From contig QLIY01000335.1 of assembly GCA_003260075.1 (NCBI GenBank), forward strand, positions 90,774 to 154,773: a stretch of 64,000 nucleotides of DNA. Reading direction: 5' to 3'. Positions 26,101 to 35,471 of the stretch are shown piece by piece (within the stretch, counting starts at the first letter, position 1; each line of letters starts with the position of its first letter). Source of the DNA: Phallusia mammillata (lineage: Eukaryota; Chordata; Ascidiacea; Phlebobranchia; Ascidiidae). Under the pieces are notes generated by a model. That model searched no databases. It was given only the letters and a program-made list of their open reading frames with translations, and was not told the origin of the DNA. The position numbers and the translations under genes are program-made.

Positions 26101-27768
26101 CGGTGTCAGTAGTCTTTCCGGGACTTCCGCTCTACCAACCGAGCTACACAGGCTCAGTGGTTAAACCGCCAAAATTTGAATCAAAAGCACCGTTGCCTGC
26201 CTTGTATGCTGCACATGTGAGCTTCGTAGTAGGGAATTAAAGAAGCACATAAAATGAATTTAACAAGTTATTTTCACTTCTTCAGCATCTGGGGGGGGGG
26301 CTAAACCGCCAAAATTTGAATCAAAATCACCGTTGCCTGCCTTGTATGCTGCACATTTCAGCTTCGTAGTAGGGAATTTAACAAGCACATAAAATGAATT
26401 TAACAAGTTATTTTCACTTCTTCAGCATCTTCAGCCACGTTGCGTGTCACAATGTCATCTGACAGCTCTGACGTCAAGCACTGGTTACATTCACACGGAT
26501 TCAGTTTTCTTACTTGTGAGAGTTTGGGGATTCTTAACGGGGAACAACTTTTCTCGCTCACCAAAGACGACCTTAAACAGGTGAATACCCGGTTTTGATA
26601 CTATACTCACTCGTTGCAAAATGTAACCGTTTTTGTATTAGTGATTTTGTGAATAGAACTGGGTATTTGACGAGAATCGTGTCAACAACGTTTTAGACTT
26701 CGTTGTTCTTAACGCTACGTCTTAAAACAAAGTCTAGAATAGATAGGCGACCTTGTAAATATTATGTCGCTAGCATGTATTGTGGATACAGTATGAAACA
26801 ACAGGTTTTTATCCGTCAACTTTATATTTAGCCCTGAGGCGTGTTACATTTACCCCCCAGTTAAAAACACTGGAAGAAAATACACGCAAAACAATTGTGT
26901 AACAGACAAAATCTGAATTGCTGCAAGAATAAAAGTAACAATAAAGAGGCTAATGCTTCTGACTTTTTGGAAGTTTGTCAACGAATTTAAGTCAAAAGCA
27001 TTCATTTCTTTATTATTCTTTCCTTAAGCAGGTAGAGTCTCGTTGATCGTAGACATTAACATTCCTTCTATTAGATGGATAGATTTGAAGATTTAAATTT
27101 ACTCTATAAGAATAAACCGCATCATTGAAATAACACAACACTTGACTCCATAACCCAGTTTGTTTTTTCGGTGTCCTTGCTGCTTTATGTAACTGTTCAA
27201 CGATGAAAATAAGATTTAGTGACAATGCAAATTAAAAAAAAAGTGCATGAAGCTAGGGTTAGACAGGGTTGCCATACTGTCCTTATTTCTAAGATTTGTC
27301 CTTATTTTTGGCTTTTGGCTTATTTTCAACAATTACAAGGAACAGACTTAGTAAAAAGGCACTCAAATACCTGCTACAAGTAAAAGTAAACCAAGACCCA
27401 CACTGTCGTGGGATGCACGAAGTATTTTCTTTGAACAAGGAGTTATTGGAACAGATTGTTTCTGCCAAAAAATATGACATGTGATATGCCATAGCTCGTA
27501 TAAATGCAAGATGTGTTTAAAAACGTTTGTTTTCTTTCGTATGAAAATTTAACTTTTCCGTTGGCCTTATTTTGGGGCTCGTGTCGTTGAGCCCTGGTTG
27601 TAGAACATTTTTCATTGTGACGTCACACAGGTGTGCGAGGACGAGGCCGCGCGCGTCTACAGTCAGATCCTGGTACAAAAGTCGATGTTGGATAAAGAGA
27701 GCGAGGGCGAATCCGAACTCGCCAAAATTATGCGGAAACGACGCGAAGGAACCGAAAACGGAATCTGA
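5591..27768 (+). CDS. EPS8: EPS8-family actin regulator (PTB, SH3, SAM-like effector); gap in proline-rich exon
   Basis: Coding exons in continuous phase: 5591-5752, 5989-6150, 6481-6630, 7864-8059, 8583-8671, 9684-9917, 15412-15632, 19795-19972, 20829-20974, 22039-22211, 22771-22910, 22979-~23055 (breaks off), then 25035-25190, 26426-26580 and 27631-27768. The start is followed by '[10 protein letters not shown]' and 'YRVEHLATF', as in vertebrate EPS8. The PTB region is at about residues 50-190 ('[20 protein letters not shown]'). The family's middle region contains '[20 protein letters not shown]'. The SH3 domain spans exons 10-11 (about 535-585, '[15 protein letters not shown]' and 'GESGYVP'). 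The C-terminal SAM-like effector domain has '[18 protein letters not shown]' and '[12 protein letters not shown]'. EPS8 bundles and caps actin filaments and acts in Rac signalling. Total length is close to the usual ~820 residues. Odd: exon 12 ([16 protein letters not shown]...) ends in a 58-nt C tract followed by repeat DNA, so its 3' end and donor are missing; exon 13 needs one carried base. The acceptor of exon 14 could also be 26435, nine bases on and in frame. Confidence 0.93.
6238..6335. repeat. Fragment of the 'cagctggtgacaag' MITE family
   Basis: It has 'gcagacagtgcagctggtga' followed by 'caagagatcg', and ends with 'gtttgctgggagtaa'. A complete copy with inverted termini is at 34542-34776; other fragments lie at 16725-16830, 25205-25430 and 25470-25695. 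Confidence 0.6.
6764..6940. mobile_element. Non-autonomous hAT-like element
   Basis: The ends are inverted: 'cagtggttcccaacc' and 'ggttgggaaccactg'. It is flanked by an 8-bp target duplication (gtttaaaa / gtttgaaa). An interior rich in 'gggggccacg' is shared with the elements at 54725-55077 and 56288-56619. It sits in an EPS8 intron and has no ORF. Confidence 0.85.
9180..9338 (+). repeat. Upstream copy of a direct duplication, cutting the start of an EPS8 exon
   Basis: The segment matches about 9540-9702 with a few percent difference, including the acceptor and the first 18-19 nt of the EPS8 exon ('caaatgcttaatcatgc'). It then stops at a C run (about 9339-9348). The complete exon follows at 9684. 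The exon fragment 9319-9338 has no donor site and cannot be used. The flanking DNA is also rich in 'aacaaccatttttatgtaa' tandem-like repeats (9120-9560). Confidence 0.75.
13199..13990 (+). repeat. Direct duplication (about 180 bp) with C runs; one copy has an internal C insert
   Basis: Copy 1 (13199-13383) and copy 2 (about 13809-13980) both run from 'cttattgtcgttagtaaagg' to 'tcattttggaaatac'. Copy 1 contains a run of about ten C between 'caattattact' and 'ggtaggtatata', where copy 2 reads straight through with 'tt'. A second C run (about 13799-13809) precedes copy 2. The pair therefore gives an empty-site comparison for the C insert. Confidence 0.8.
14803..15000 (+). repeat. Direct duplication of about 95 bp joined by a C run
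   Basis: Copy 1 (14803-14897) and copy 2 (14909-15000) both start 'actaactgttactttaaagc' and end 'ggaattaatttgttata'. The junction is C x 11. Copy 2 lacks a short internal segment ('agaagcttatc'). Confidence 0.8.
15130..15360 (+). repeat. Most complete copy of repeat family R1
   Basis: It runs from 'cagtcgtgttatactcac' through 'ggtgagctcctg', 'ccaccaattgtgccctcc' and 'gagcttggtgattatg' to 'gtcgctatgtgttctttcac' and an A-rich tail. It ends about 50 nt before the acceptor of the EPS8 exon at 15412. Related copies are at 59940-60180 and 60690-60935. Confidence 0.7.
16725..16830. repeat. Fragment of the 'cagctggtgacaag' MITE family
   Basis: It contains 'gatctataaggtatcatcag' and 'tgcagctggttacaaagc', then 'ggccctccagtttgtaggga'. 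These match the inner part of the complete element at 34542-34776. Confidence 0.55.
16881..17100 (+). repeat. Tandem duplication of a hairpin-forming 103-bp unit joined by a C run
   Basis: Both copies (16883-16985 and 16997-17098) start 'aaacaactatagtcggcgg' and end 'ggtgggtggttt'. Each holds an inverted repeat of about 20 bp ('aaatttaatgttgctaac' against 'gttagcaacattaaattt'), separated by about 20 bp. The copies differ at only about two positions. The junction is C x 11. Confidence 0.85.
18131..18402. mobile_element. GC-rich-ended MITE-like repeat
   Basis: The left end contains 'gtaagtcgggccgggttcgg' and the right end 'gcgcccgtttacaactccgg', imperfect inverses. A related fragment is at about 1260-1425 ('gaatcgagcccgttttatt', 'agcccgacttacaactctgc'). 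No ORF. Confidence 0.5.
19298..19507. mobile_element. pogo/Tigger-like MITE with TA target site, interrupted by a C run
   Basis: The ends are 'cagtgaacctcggttaatcc' and 'ggtttaaccgaggttttctg', flanked on both sides by TA. This is the terminal pattern of the pogo/Tigger group of Tc1-mariner elements. Decayed relatives are at about 54493-54680 and 57580-57667. Inside it, a short direct repeat 'acttcaagt' is separated by C x 16-17 (about 19423-19439). The related copy at 54605 has the sequence uninterrupted. Confidence 0.75.
20054..20422. mobile_element. hAT-like element containing an internal C-joined duplication
   Basis: It starts 'cagtggttcttaaactttgg' and ends 'tttgatagccactg', with an 8-bp target duplication (tgttaacc / tgctaacc). 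Its left 100 bp is duplicated (20052-20152 and about 20165-20262) with C x 12 at the junction. The duplication therefore postdates insertion or arose in assembly. Confidence 0.8.
21095..21255 (-). mobile_element. tRNA-derived SINE
   Basis: On the minus strand the head is tRNA-like: A box 'tagctcggttggcagagcg' and B box 'gggttcgaatcccaccgcag'. The body 'ggtgaccggctgattcggta' with 'tgacgcctttt' follows. Copies of the same family lie at 22270-22505, 26020-26165, 49636-49810, 50322-50640 and 55085-55260. It is not a tRNA gene, because the anticodon arm is degenerate and the same body always follows. Confidence 0.75.
21713..22013 (+). repeat. Cluster of shuffled duplicate fragments separated by four C runs
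   Basis: In order: 21713-21769; C run; its copy 21780-21832; C run; a copy (about 21845-21892) of 21509-21556; 'aagatgaacataaattcag'; C run; a copy (about 21921-22004) of the end of the SH3 exon with its donor (compare 22168-22245); C run; then normal intron and exon 22039. The copied exon piece lies upstream of the true exon and has no acceptor. Confidence 0.8.
22270..22505 (-). mobile_element. tRNA-derived SINE, fuller copy
   Basis: The minus-strand head has 'gcgtagctcagtcggtagag' and B box 'gggttcgaatcccaccgcag'. The body runs on to 'gatcactggacggcatgtac'. A second B-box-like sequence (reverse of 'gggaatcgaacccgtaacc') lies just before it at 22219-22240, immediately after the EPS8 SH3 exon donor. 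Confidence 0.7.
23054..23111 (+). repeat. 58-nt C homopolymer truncating the EPS8 proline-rich exon
   Basis: The exon 22979-23053 is already C-rich (Pro codons) and runs into the tract. The sequence after it ('tattcggtttcggccgaatc') is repeat DNA related to the element end at 44650-44700, not exon. The missing exon end and donor indicate a break in the assembly here. Confidence 0.8.
23232..23313. mobile_element. Very short hAT-like element (82 bp)
   Basis: It begins 'caggggtcggcaacctttt' and ends 'ggtcgaccactg', with a perfect 8-bp target duplication (gattagat). It is near the lower size limit for such elements. Confidence 0.75.
23391..23743 (+). repeat. Direct duplication of about 171 bp joined by a C run
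   Basis: 23391-23561 and about 23573-23743 both run from 'ttcacctgttttatcatgtg' to 'cccttccctgaa', with a handful of substitutions. The junction is about C x 11. Confidence 0.85.
23805..24430 (+). repeat. Low-copy tandem repeat with 'ggctgaaattt' and 'agccccctaaa' motifs
   Basis: Three imperfect units each carry 'tggctgaaattt' or 'gggctgaaatttt' and then 'ttacccc...agccccctaaa(at)gggt'. The units are about 120-250 bp apart. The stretch is non-coding, in the EPS8 intron. Confidence 0.5.
24797..25019 (+). repeat. Direct duplication of about 105 bp joined by a G run
   Basis: 24797-24903 and about 24914-25019 both contain 'atccaagtgtaaatccaact' and end 'cattactatttaaacca'. The junction is about G x 9-10, one of only two G-type junctions. 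It ends 16 nt before the EPS8 exon at 25035. Confidence 0.85.
25205..25695. repeat. Two tandem fragments of the 'cagctggtgacaag' MITE family
   Basis: The fragments 25205-25430 and 25470-25695 share 'tgcagctggtgacaaggtct', 'gtataaccatcgaacggcac' and 'aaatgccatgcc'. They lie head to tail in the EPS8 intron. Confidence 0.6.
26020..26165 (-). mobile_element. tRNA-derived SINE, partial
   Basis: The minus strand carries the A-box region 'tgtgtagctcggttggtaga' and the body with 'gaccagctgattcggtacca'. The B box is deleted. It overlaps the start of the duplication at 26161. Confidence 0.6.
26161..26430 (+). repeat. Direct duplication of 130 bp joined by a G run, overlapping an EPS8 acceptor
   Basis: 26161-26290 and about 26301-26430 both start '(t/c)taaaccgccaaaatttg' and end 'cacttcttcagcatct', which includes the acceptor and first bases of the SAM exon. 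The second copy continues into the exon; the first ends in G x 10. Confidence 0.85.
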
Positions 27769-27847
27769 CGTAAGTCGCAATGACGTCACTGTACAGAAAG
27801 AGATTTTTTGCTCCCTTTCCTGAAGTTCGTGATTTTTTGTTTTTTAG

Positions 27848-28165
27848 TTTTCGTGTGAAAATATCGTGTGAAAACTTCGTCACGCTGTTGCCGCGCGATC
27901 GTGATTATCACATGATTAACTTCATATATGAAAACATCTTTAAACATATTTGTATTTTTTCACGTGAAAATCGAGTAAAAACCTTGTCACGTCGTTCACG
28001 GGTCATCGTGATTAGCTTACGATTAACTTCATATATGACAAAATCTTTTAAACATATTTGTTTTTTTCACGTTAAATTCGTGTGAAAACTTCGCTTTTCA
28101 CGCGTGATCGTGATTAGCTTATGATTAACTTCATATATGACAAACAGATTTAAACATATTTGTCT
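27848..28165 (+). repeat. Three-unit tandem repeat (about 105-115 bp) after the EPS8 stop
   Basis: Each unit carries 'cgtgtgaaaa', then 'atcgtgatta', 'gattaacttcatatatga' and 'aaacatatttgt'. The units start near 27848, 27962 and 28071. They begin about 80 nt after the EPS8 stop, so they probably lie in its 3' UTR or just beyond. No coding. Confidence 0.75.
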
Positions 28166-28431
28166 GTTGGTAGAACTCAATATTAAAGCTAACCCCTAAA
28201 AGCATGAACAACCAGCACAAATTCGTTACATTGATGTGTTTTTCTGATTAACTATAATTAACTATTGGTATTGGTTCCATTATGTAAAAACACACAAAAA
28301 GTTACATTATGCGGTAAAATGAAATCATATGTAGGCATTGTAAAATCATACTTGGGTGCAAAAATGTCGGTTCTGCCCCCAAAGCAACCCCTATTATCAC
28401 CTTACTTCCATTCCCAACATCACCAGTTACA

Positions 28432-28797
28432 GACGAATCCGGTTAATTAAATGACCTAGTGGCCGAGCTTTTTGTATGCAATTACCGGGCGATGTTTCTA
28501 ACAAATGACTACAGCAGTGGTTCCCAACCTTTATAGACGAATTCTTTTCTTAACAATTCAAAAATTGTAATTCCTCCCTAATACATAATAGAGGCTAAGC
28601 CATCCAAAGATCTTTTAAAATTATTTTTTTACCAACTTCACCTGTTATAGAGCTAGAGTGGGTTTTTATTTACAATCCACATGTAAAAATATGAGTAAAT
28701 TCCTCTGCGAAAGTTTTAAAATTCCTCGCTTGGGAACCATTGAAATTTACGATCGTAACAAATTTAACTGATTATGCGATTAACCGGATTCGTCTTT
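28432..28797. mobile_element. TIR element with a nested hAT-like element
   Basis: The ends 'agacgaatccggttaat' and 'attaaccggattcgtct' are exact inverses. Inside lies a smaller element, 28515-28742 ('cagtggttcccaacc' to 'gggaaccattg'), of hAT type but with a poorly preserved target duplication. Confidence 0.7.
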
Positions 28798-28799
28798 AT

Positions 28800-30490
28800 G
28801 GTTCTGTTGAAATAGAGTTTACAAAAGTTATATGATAACGTATGATAAAACCGTGTCTTGAGTGTAGTTCACCATATTTAGTTGTATATTTTACAGTTTT
28901 AAACAGCTTTAATTGCTACACTGTCGCAATATTGTTGCGTTTTTCATCACCTCTTGTCATTGCCCGTCGGTTCTTGAAATCACCTGATGTTCGTACTGCT
29001 CTCCTATTGGTTAATTTGGTCACGTGTAAAGCTTGTACCGTTTTGTTGTGTCACATACCACGAATTTTCACTGTGTAAAAAATACTTACATGCCCAACCC
29101 CACTGTAAATTACTGATATAAGGTGCTATATAAAAACACGTACTAATTTTAAAGAGTACTATGACATGTTTGGCAGCGGTACATCAGATTTTGACGTACT
29201 CCTCAGCGGTACCACTGTTTATGTCCATTTTAAACAATTTGCTCCACTGTAATTTTTTTGTGTATAAATTCGATTTTTTGAGTAAGATTTTCACGGTACG
29301 TCACATGTCGCGTGTGATCTCTATGGATCTTCTTTCAGTTGCACTTTATGGCGATTCTTCCTTACATATAGAGCTTCTAATTTGGACCTCGCACGTTTTA
29401 TTTCATCTTCAAACGTTATTCCGTCGTCTTCTTCAAAAATGGCGTACTGTTTCGTCATAAAGCGCTTTTGTATATTGCGTGAGCTTTTTTATCACAATAG
29501 TAATTTTGCTTCAAAAAGTTTTTCTTATTAAATATTTACCGTGATGTCAGATATGACGTACTGTCTATGACGTCATAAGCGTAGAAGTGTGACGTAATAA
29601 TAATTTCACGTCACTTAAAATTTACGACGTAGTTCGGATTTAATTTAAAATAGTTTGGTTTAGTTCAATTAATCGGTTTTAGGTTTTTGTGTTATGACAG
29701 CAGCTTTGAAATTTTTAGAACTTGTGTTTATTTTCGCCGTTGGTTCGTTCCTGTTTCGCCTTTTTCTCACATTTCTTCTTCCCAGGAAGTGCCACTGTAT
29801 ATTTTCGCTGTGCGCGTGTGTTACGTAGTAGCTTCGCAATTGTTTGTACATTCCAGATCACCCGCTGTGTGCTACGTGAAAGTAACCGTTCGGGGGGCTT
29901 TCCCCGCCGGTGAAGTCCCGATAATTCGTTGATTTCTTCAGTAAAAGCATTTAAACGAATCTTGTGTTAGTAGGTGGCGTTTTTGCGGGAAGCAATGGTT
30001 GAAAACTATTGCATCAGATTTCCGATTTACTTGGTTAAATTATGAAGAACTGTAGCGATCACCTTTTTGACCGCTGCCTTTGTGTTGTGCGGTAGAACGG
30101 TTTTAAAAAGGAGCTGGCACGAGTTTGTAATAACATTTACGAAATTGTTAAATATATCTGGAAGTGTGTTATTATTATACATAAACAAGGAGGTTTCGAG
30201 TTCGAAGAACTGCTTGATGGAGAGCAGATAATTTTCCCCCATTACTTTGACCAGATAACTTTTATGTTTAATGCCAAACACACATTTTAGAAATTTATGA
30301 CATAAACTCTGAAGTTTGGTAATTAATCTTGATTGTCCATGGTGCCAGTTAATTATGCAATATCGTTTATGGGAAATAATTAAACAATGATACAGATTTA
30401 AAAGTCTAAAAGTTTTTTTTTATGATAAATTGTTTTATGTTGTACCTTTGCCAAGACGCCTCGAGGAGTTTTTGACGGAGCTCCTACTAG
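28800..30490. other. Intergenic, no gene seen
   Basis: ORFs of 60-100 codons occur on both strands, but none resembles a known protein or shows exon-like splice context. No repeat termini could be placed with confidence. Confidence 0.45.
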
Positions 30491-30492
30491 AT

Positions 30493-31052
30493 CAGGGGTG
30501 GGGAACCTGCGGCCTAAAGGCCGCATGCGGCCTTTTAGGGCAGTAAGTGCGGCCTTCGACGTCAGAATAAATTTTAGGACGTTGATATTAGGAATTGCAC
30601 CAGGCGCTGAAAAATAGACAGAAACGTATTTTTTGACAATAATTCCACATTACTATTTGATTAGTTCTAGGGCAGGGCTTTCAAACTAGAGCCAAATGGT
30701 CCCGTTGTGGTACACAAAACGATTTCTGTAGGTTCTACAATCTTACTCGTCTTGCAATAGAACAATTGTTTGCACATAATCGAATGTCTTAAACACATCT
30801 GTGATGTCACAAGCTTAGATCATCGACATTTGCAAACAAGCGAGTTTCTAGGTTAAATAAATCCTGAATGTTGTAGTGAAAGTGGAAATGTAGTGAGGAA
30901 TTGTATTCTACGAGGGAATAGCAAAAAGACCATTCTGTAAGTCAAAAAGTTTGAACACCACTGTTCTTGGCCTGGCAAATAGTCTATGCGGCCTAAACGA
31001 GTGTAAAAAAACGTATGGTGGCCTTTATAAACAAAAAGGTTCCCCACCCCTG
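30493..31052. mobile_element. hAT-like element, 560 bp, perfect target duplication
   Basis: It starts 'caggggtggggaacctgcgg' and ends 'aggttccccacccctg'. The target duplication tactagat is perfect on both sides. The interior begins with 'gcggcctaaaggccgcatg'. No transposase ORF. Confidence 0.85.
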
Positions 31053-31059
31053 TACTAGA

Positions 31060-33300
31060 TTGTCAGCCCCCCTCGTTTATAAACCTCCCTCGAATATAAG
31101 CCGCGGGTTAAGGTGCCCAAAAAATAATATAGGAGTCAGTGACTCGACTCAAGCCCGCCTTGAATCACCTATTTAAGAGATTTTACTTGACTCGAGTCTC
31201 AGCTACGAAAAGACTTGACTCGGACTAGGACTCGTTATACCACCAACAATAAGAAAATTTGTTAACAGATACCTGTTAGCTTCAACCAAACAACAGCAGC
31301 AGTTTACTGTGCAATGCGCAGTTATTTTTACGAAATTTTCACGTAACATTGTCGCTTCTGCATGCAAAAACTTTCTTCCGCTGGCATTAGGCGTTGTAAG
31401 AGTTGCCGCCTGTATTAAGATAGTTACTAAGAAGAACATACTAGACAAACATTTTGTTTCTGCTTCCAAATACCATAAGAAACGCATTTTTACAGCAAAA
31501 CGCAAAAATATGCTGCAGAATTTGATCATGCAAATTAATGAATTAATTAAAAATTCGGATGCAATCGAAGCAAGCTTTGTGTTAAGGGTAGTTTTTGAGG
31601 AGGAAGACTTAAGTCAGCAAGTGCGTTAGTAAAGTTAGTGGCTACGGGTTAGTGCGTAAAAACTATATGGAACAACAATTGGCGCGAGGATTGAACTGGG
31701 TCGTGACGTTGTGTTTGACGTCATTTGTTGATGTCATTTCTTTCCGCTATTACCGGTACCAGGGCTGTAAAAACAATAAATACACGTTTTGCTGAACACA
31801 AAACCGTTTGTTTGGTCAAAATAATTGTGATTTTAAATTGTGGTAAAACCTAAATAATGCTCAGGAAGGTACAATAACTAAACAAAATCGGTTTTGTGAA
31901 GTGTTGCAGAAGAATGTTGAAAATCTCTGCAAAGCCCAAACTTGCGAATGTTGGTCTTAAAATACAAAAATACAGAATGTAGATCATCTCCTCACGTTTG
32001 GGAACAGTTCTGCTAGAAGCGGTAGATTTGGAAACGATTTTTAATCATCTGTTACAAACCTCTGAACGCCCGCGAGATTCCCTCATCCTGATCATATCAC
32101 ACAAGGTCAGCGCTTCTGAGTGTGTCTGCGATTTCGCATCTTTCCTTACCAGCACGAATCCTCATTGACTTCATGACCTTCTTGATATTCTCCCGTGTTT
32201 TTAACATTTTCAACAAAAGAGTGAATGCTGTATATAAGTGTCAAGACCAAATATTTACTTTTAATCGCCTAGGCTACTTTTCTGAAAAATCGCTCTAGTG
32301 CATGCAGTAAAATAGGAATTTTAGGATTTCAAAAACTCCTAACGTTTGACGTTCATGTCCACGCTGTTTGATATTCGTCAATTAACGTGTTTCAATAAAG
32401 TTGACTCTACTTGATAGAAAGGGACGCCGTTGATGGGTTATTTAGTTTAATGCAGGGGTTCCCAACCTGTGGTACGCGAAGGTTTTTCAGGTGGTACGCG
32501 AGTAGCTTTCGTTTTTTCACAAAAACATGAATTTACAACTTTATGTTTTTTTCGACCAATTGATTGACAGTAAACAAAAACAAAAATCTTATTAGGTTTA
32601 GTTGTGGTGCTTTAGTGTTTTTTTATGGTAGGCCAATATTATTCTTCTGAACAAGATATGATTCGATTAAATTAGTTTTGGTGTAAGAAGTGGTACGCGT
32701 GGCAATACAGATCTGCATCCAAGTGGTACGAGATCGTAAAAACGTTGGGAACCCATGGTTTAATGGTAGAACTGTCGCAATGAACCGTTCCAATAGAATT
32801 ACTATCCTAAACTTCTGAAAACTTCCTTTCAAGAACTTTTTAAGACTTGCCTTGACTCGAACTCCTAATGACTTGACTTCACTTGAGACTCGAACCTCAA
32901 TTGACTTGACTTGGGACTCGAACCCTTTTGACTGACTTGACTTGGGACTTGAATGATATGACTCGTTACCCAACCTGTGTAAGCCGCACGCCGGGATGTT
33001 AGATACTCTTGTTTCGTAATAAATCATTATGTTGCTACGCAGTATAGCTCTTTGCCCATGTTTGTTAGTCACGTCGACAAGTGTGCCCAGCAGAACGTAT
33101 TTGGACCTAAAACCTGTACATGCAAAAATACTTTAAACGCAAAATAATGCAAAAAGACAGAGTGTATAAATAATATCGGTAAAGATTAAAATGTAAGCCT
33201 CCGTAAGTTATAAGCCGCCTTCGATTGTAAGCAGAACAAACTGTAAGGTAAAAAACTTCATAGTTCGCGACTAAAATCAAAAATCGGAAAATATTACTTA
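31060..33300. repeat. Complex repeat region with GACTTGACTTG motifs
   Basis: 31128-31235 and 32845-32965 are rich in 'gactcgactc' and 'gacttgacttgggactcg' motifs in the same style. Outside them, 'aatataagccgcgggtt' (31095) and 'agttataagccgcc' (33206) suggest the flanks of one large element. ORFs here (for example 31309-31629 + and 32623-33072 -) are translations of this repeat, not genes. Confidence 0.5.
32453..32757. mobile_element. hAT-like element with perfect target duplication
   Basis: It starts 'caggggttcccaacctgtgg' and ends 'cgttgggaacccatg'. The duplication gtttaatg flanks both sides. It contains three 'gtggtacgcg' motifs. It is nested in the repeat region above. Confidence 0.8.
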
Positions 33301-33624
33301 GTATCATTCGATTTTACTAAAAATGTTATTTTCGATCATCCATTTGCAAATTTTACGCATTGCCGCGTTTGCAAAAATCGTGTTTTCAAGTTCGTTTTTT
33401 AGAAAATACACTTTAAAACACTGGCAATTAATTAGTTTAACACAACTGAAACAGCATTTTGAACGTCTAGTCTAGAAAATAGTTTACCAATAAACTTTCA
33501 AAATACGCTGGAGCAAATGTAAATCGGCCTTTCGCGGGCCTGTAAAAACAATAAGCAAGATTGTTGTTTTGTATTGTCAATTATTGTCAAAAAGTTTTGT
33601 ATTGTCAAACCAAACGTCCAAAAT

Positions 33625-33636
33625 TTACTTTTTTAG
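33625..33636 (+). promoter_or_regulatory. Candidate 3' splice acceptor before URM1
   Basis: 'acttttttag' ends at 33636, 27 nt before the URM1 ATG, with a good pyrimidine tract. It could be the acceptor of a 5' UTR intron or of a trans-spliced leader, a common arrangement in tunicates. Confidence 0.45.
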
Positions 33637-33663
33637 TTATAGTCAACATACATTGGCATTAAA

Positions 33664-33960
33664 ATGTTGCAAATAACACTGGAATTTAGTGGTGGAGCAG
33701 AATTACTTTTTGGAAATGTTCGAAAACATAATATTCAACTTGAACAGAATGACAAGATGTGGAATATTAAAAACCTTCTGGTTTGGATTAAGGACAATCT
33801 GTTACAAGAAAGGCCCAAGTTGTTTGTGCAAGGTGACACTGTCAGACCTGGAATTCTGGTGCTCGTAAATGATGCTGATTGGATGCTTTTAGGAGAGACT
33901 GAATACGAAATCGAGAACAATGACACAATTACTTTTATTTCAACATTGCATGGAGGTTGA
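33664..33960 (+). CDS. URM1: Ubiquitin-related modifier 1
   Basis: A complete single-exon ORF of 98 residues. It begins '[16 protein letters not shown]', contains '[18 protein letters not shown]' and ends '[12 protein letters not shown]'. Length, beta-grasp pattern and the C-terminal Gly-Gly are those of URM1, the sulfur carrier and protein modifier. It is activated as a thiocarboxylate by the MOCS3/Uba4 enzyme and supplies sulfur for 2-thiouridine in the wobble position of tRNAs in the cytosol. The Gly-Gly end is needed for activation and is intact. The ATG is the only start that gives the family N-terminus. CHERP starts 501 nt downstream on the same strand, so shared transcription is possible but not shown. 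Lack of introns stands out among its intron-rich neighbours. Confidence 0.96.
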   Translation: MLQITLEFSGGAELLFGNVRKHNIQLEQNDKMWNIKNLLVWIKDNLLQERPKLFVQGDTVRPGILVLVNDADWMLLGETEYEIENNDTITFISTLHGG

Positions 33961-34461
33961 AGAGATAGTTTAATATGCAACGAATGTGGACAACATCGCT
34001 TCTAGAATTAGGGTTATGATTTATAGAAGAAAGACTTGAGAAAAATATTTTAAAGGACCAGATGTAAAATGACTCCACTCTCAAGAATATGGCAATCCCT
34101 GACGAGATCTTGGACATGCAAGACCACTATGTCTGGTGTCCGCAAATGCATAACCTCTTAATTCCGTGTGCAAGACCAGTTCTGCCATACTTTTTTCTGA
34201 CTGGAACCAGCTCATGATTGATGAACAATATTGCAAATTGAAATGTGACATTTTAATGTTCAAAATTAGTTTGTTTTTACAGGGTTGACTTTTATAGATG
34301 CAATACTTTTTATTTTGCGCAAAAACACAATTTAATTTTTTGTTTACATGTGACATTTTCTTTTAACTGATGCAGTGTTTATAAACACATTTGATGTATG
34401 TTAATAGTGCTTCAACGTGAAATGATATAAATTACAAGGAACTCTGCGTTAAGATACGAAT

Positions 34462-35431
34462 ATGGATTTTCCTAAACCTCCTGAAGGTGAATTGAATATG
34501 AAATATTATTTGCTTTAAAATTGTTACCTAATAATCTAAATCTGCAGACAGTGCACACTGTTTCGACCTATAAGATCTCATCAGTGCATCTGGTGACAAG
34601 AGATGGACAGTAATGGTTAGTGTAGCCATTCAATGGAACTCCAGTTTGTTGGGAGTAACAGGCTAAATAGCCGTACCTGAGTTATTCTGTGTGATGCCAC
34701 AACCAATATGTTCTATCTGTTGTCACCAGCTGCACTGATGAGACTTTATAGGTGAAAACAGTTTACCTGTCTGTAGCCTATCATTTATGGCTCAATGCTT
34801 TTGAAAGATCAATATAATTCTATTAAAAAAGTTCTTAAAAACAGGCCAATGAATTTTTTTTTAACTTATATTTTTCTACTTTTTTAGATGGGGAACAGAA
34901 AAATATCATCGACAAGCTGGCAAACTTTGTGGCTCGTAATGGATTTGAGTTTGAAAAGATGACGAAAGATAAACAGAAAAATAACCCAAAGTTTGGATTT
35001 TTATTTGGAGGACGATATTACAACTACTACCAGTTCCGACTGGCAACTGAGCAGCAACGTGAGTTTAAAGTTTCATTTTTTGTGCTTATGCAGAAAAATG
35101 CATCTTTGTTAAACAAACCATTTCGTTAAAAATCTGTTTATAAACATGGAAAGTTGTTGACAAAAGCTTAATAATGAGGAATTTTGTTAGCGGTGCATAA
35201 TTTTGTTAAAACACTAATAAACAATTCAAATTTGGCAATCAAGTTAGATAATTAAAGTTAATATTTTATTTGCGCCATGTTTATTGACAAAAACATTTTT
35301 TGGTGTGCAGTGAACAACAAACAGAAGGCAGAAATGCAGCAAGGATCGCAGGAACCGATAGTGGATGCACCGATCCAAGGCGCACCATGGCAACAACAAC
35401 CACCTCCTCAGAAAAACTTTGGGAGTTTTCC

Positions 35432-35471
<40 letters not shown>

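Noticed and set aside
31309..31629. 106-codon plus-strand ORF
   Set aside because: Lies inside the complex repeat region; no homology recognised and no exon signals.
32623..33072. 149-codon minus-strand ORF
   Set aside because: It is a translation of GACTTGACTTG-type repeat DNA and a hAT-like end; no domain or splice context.
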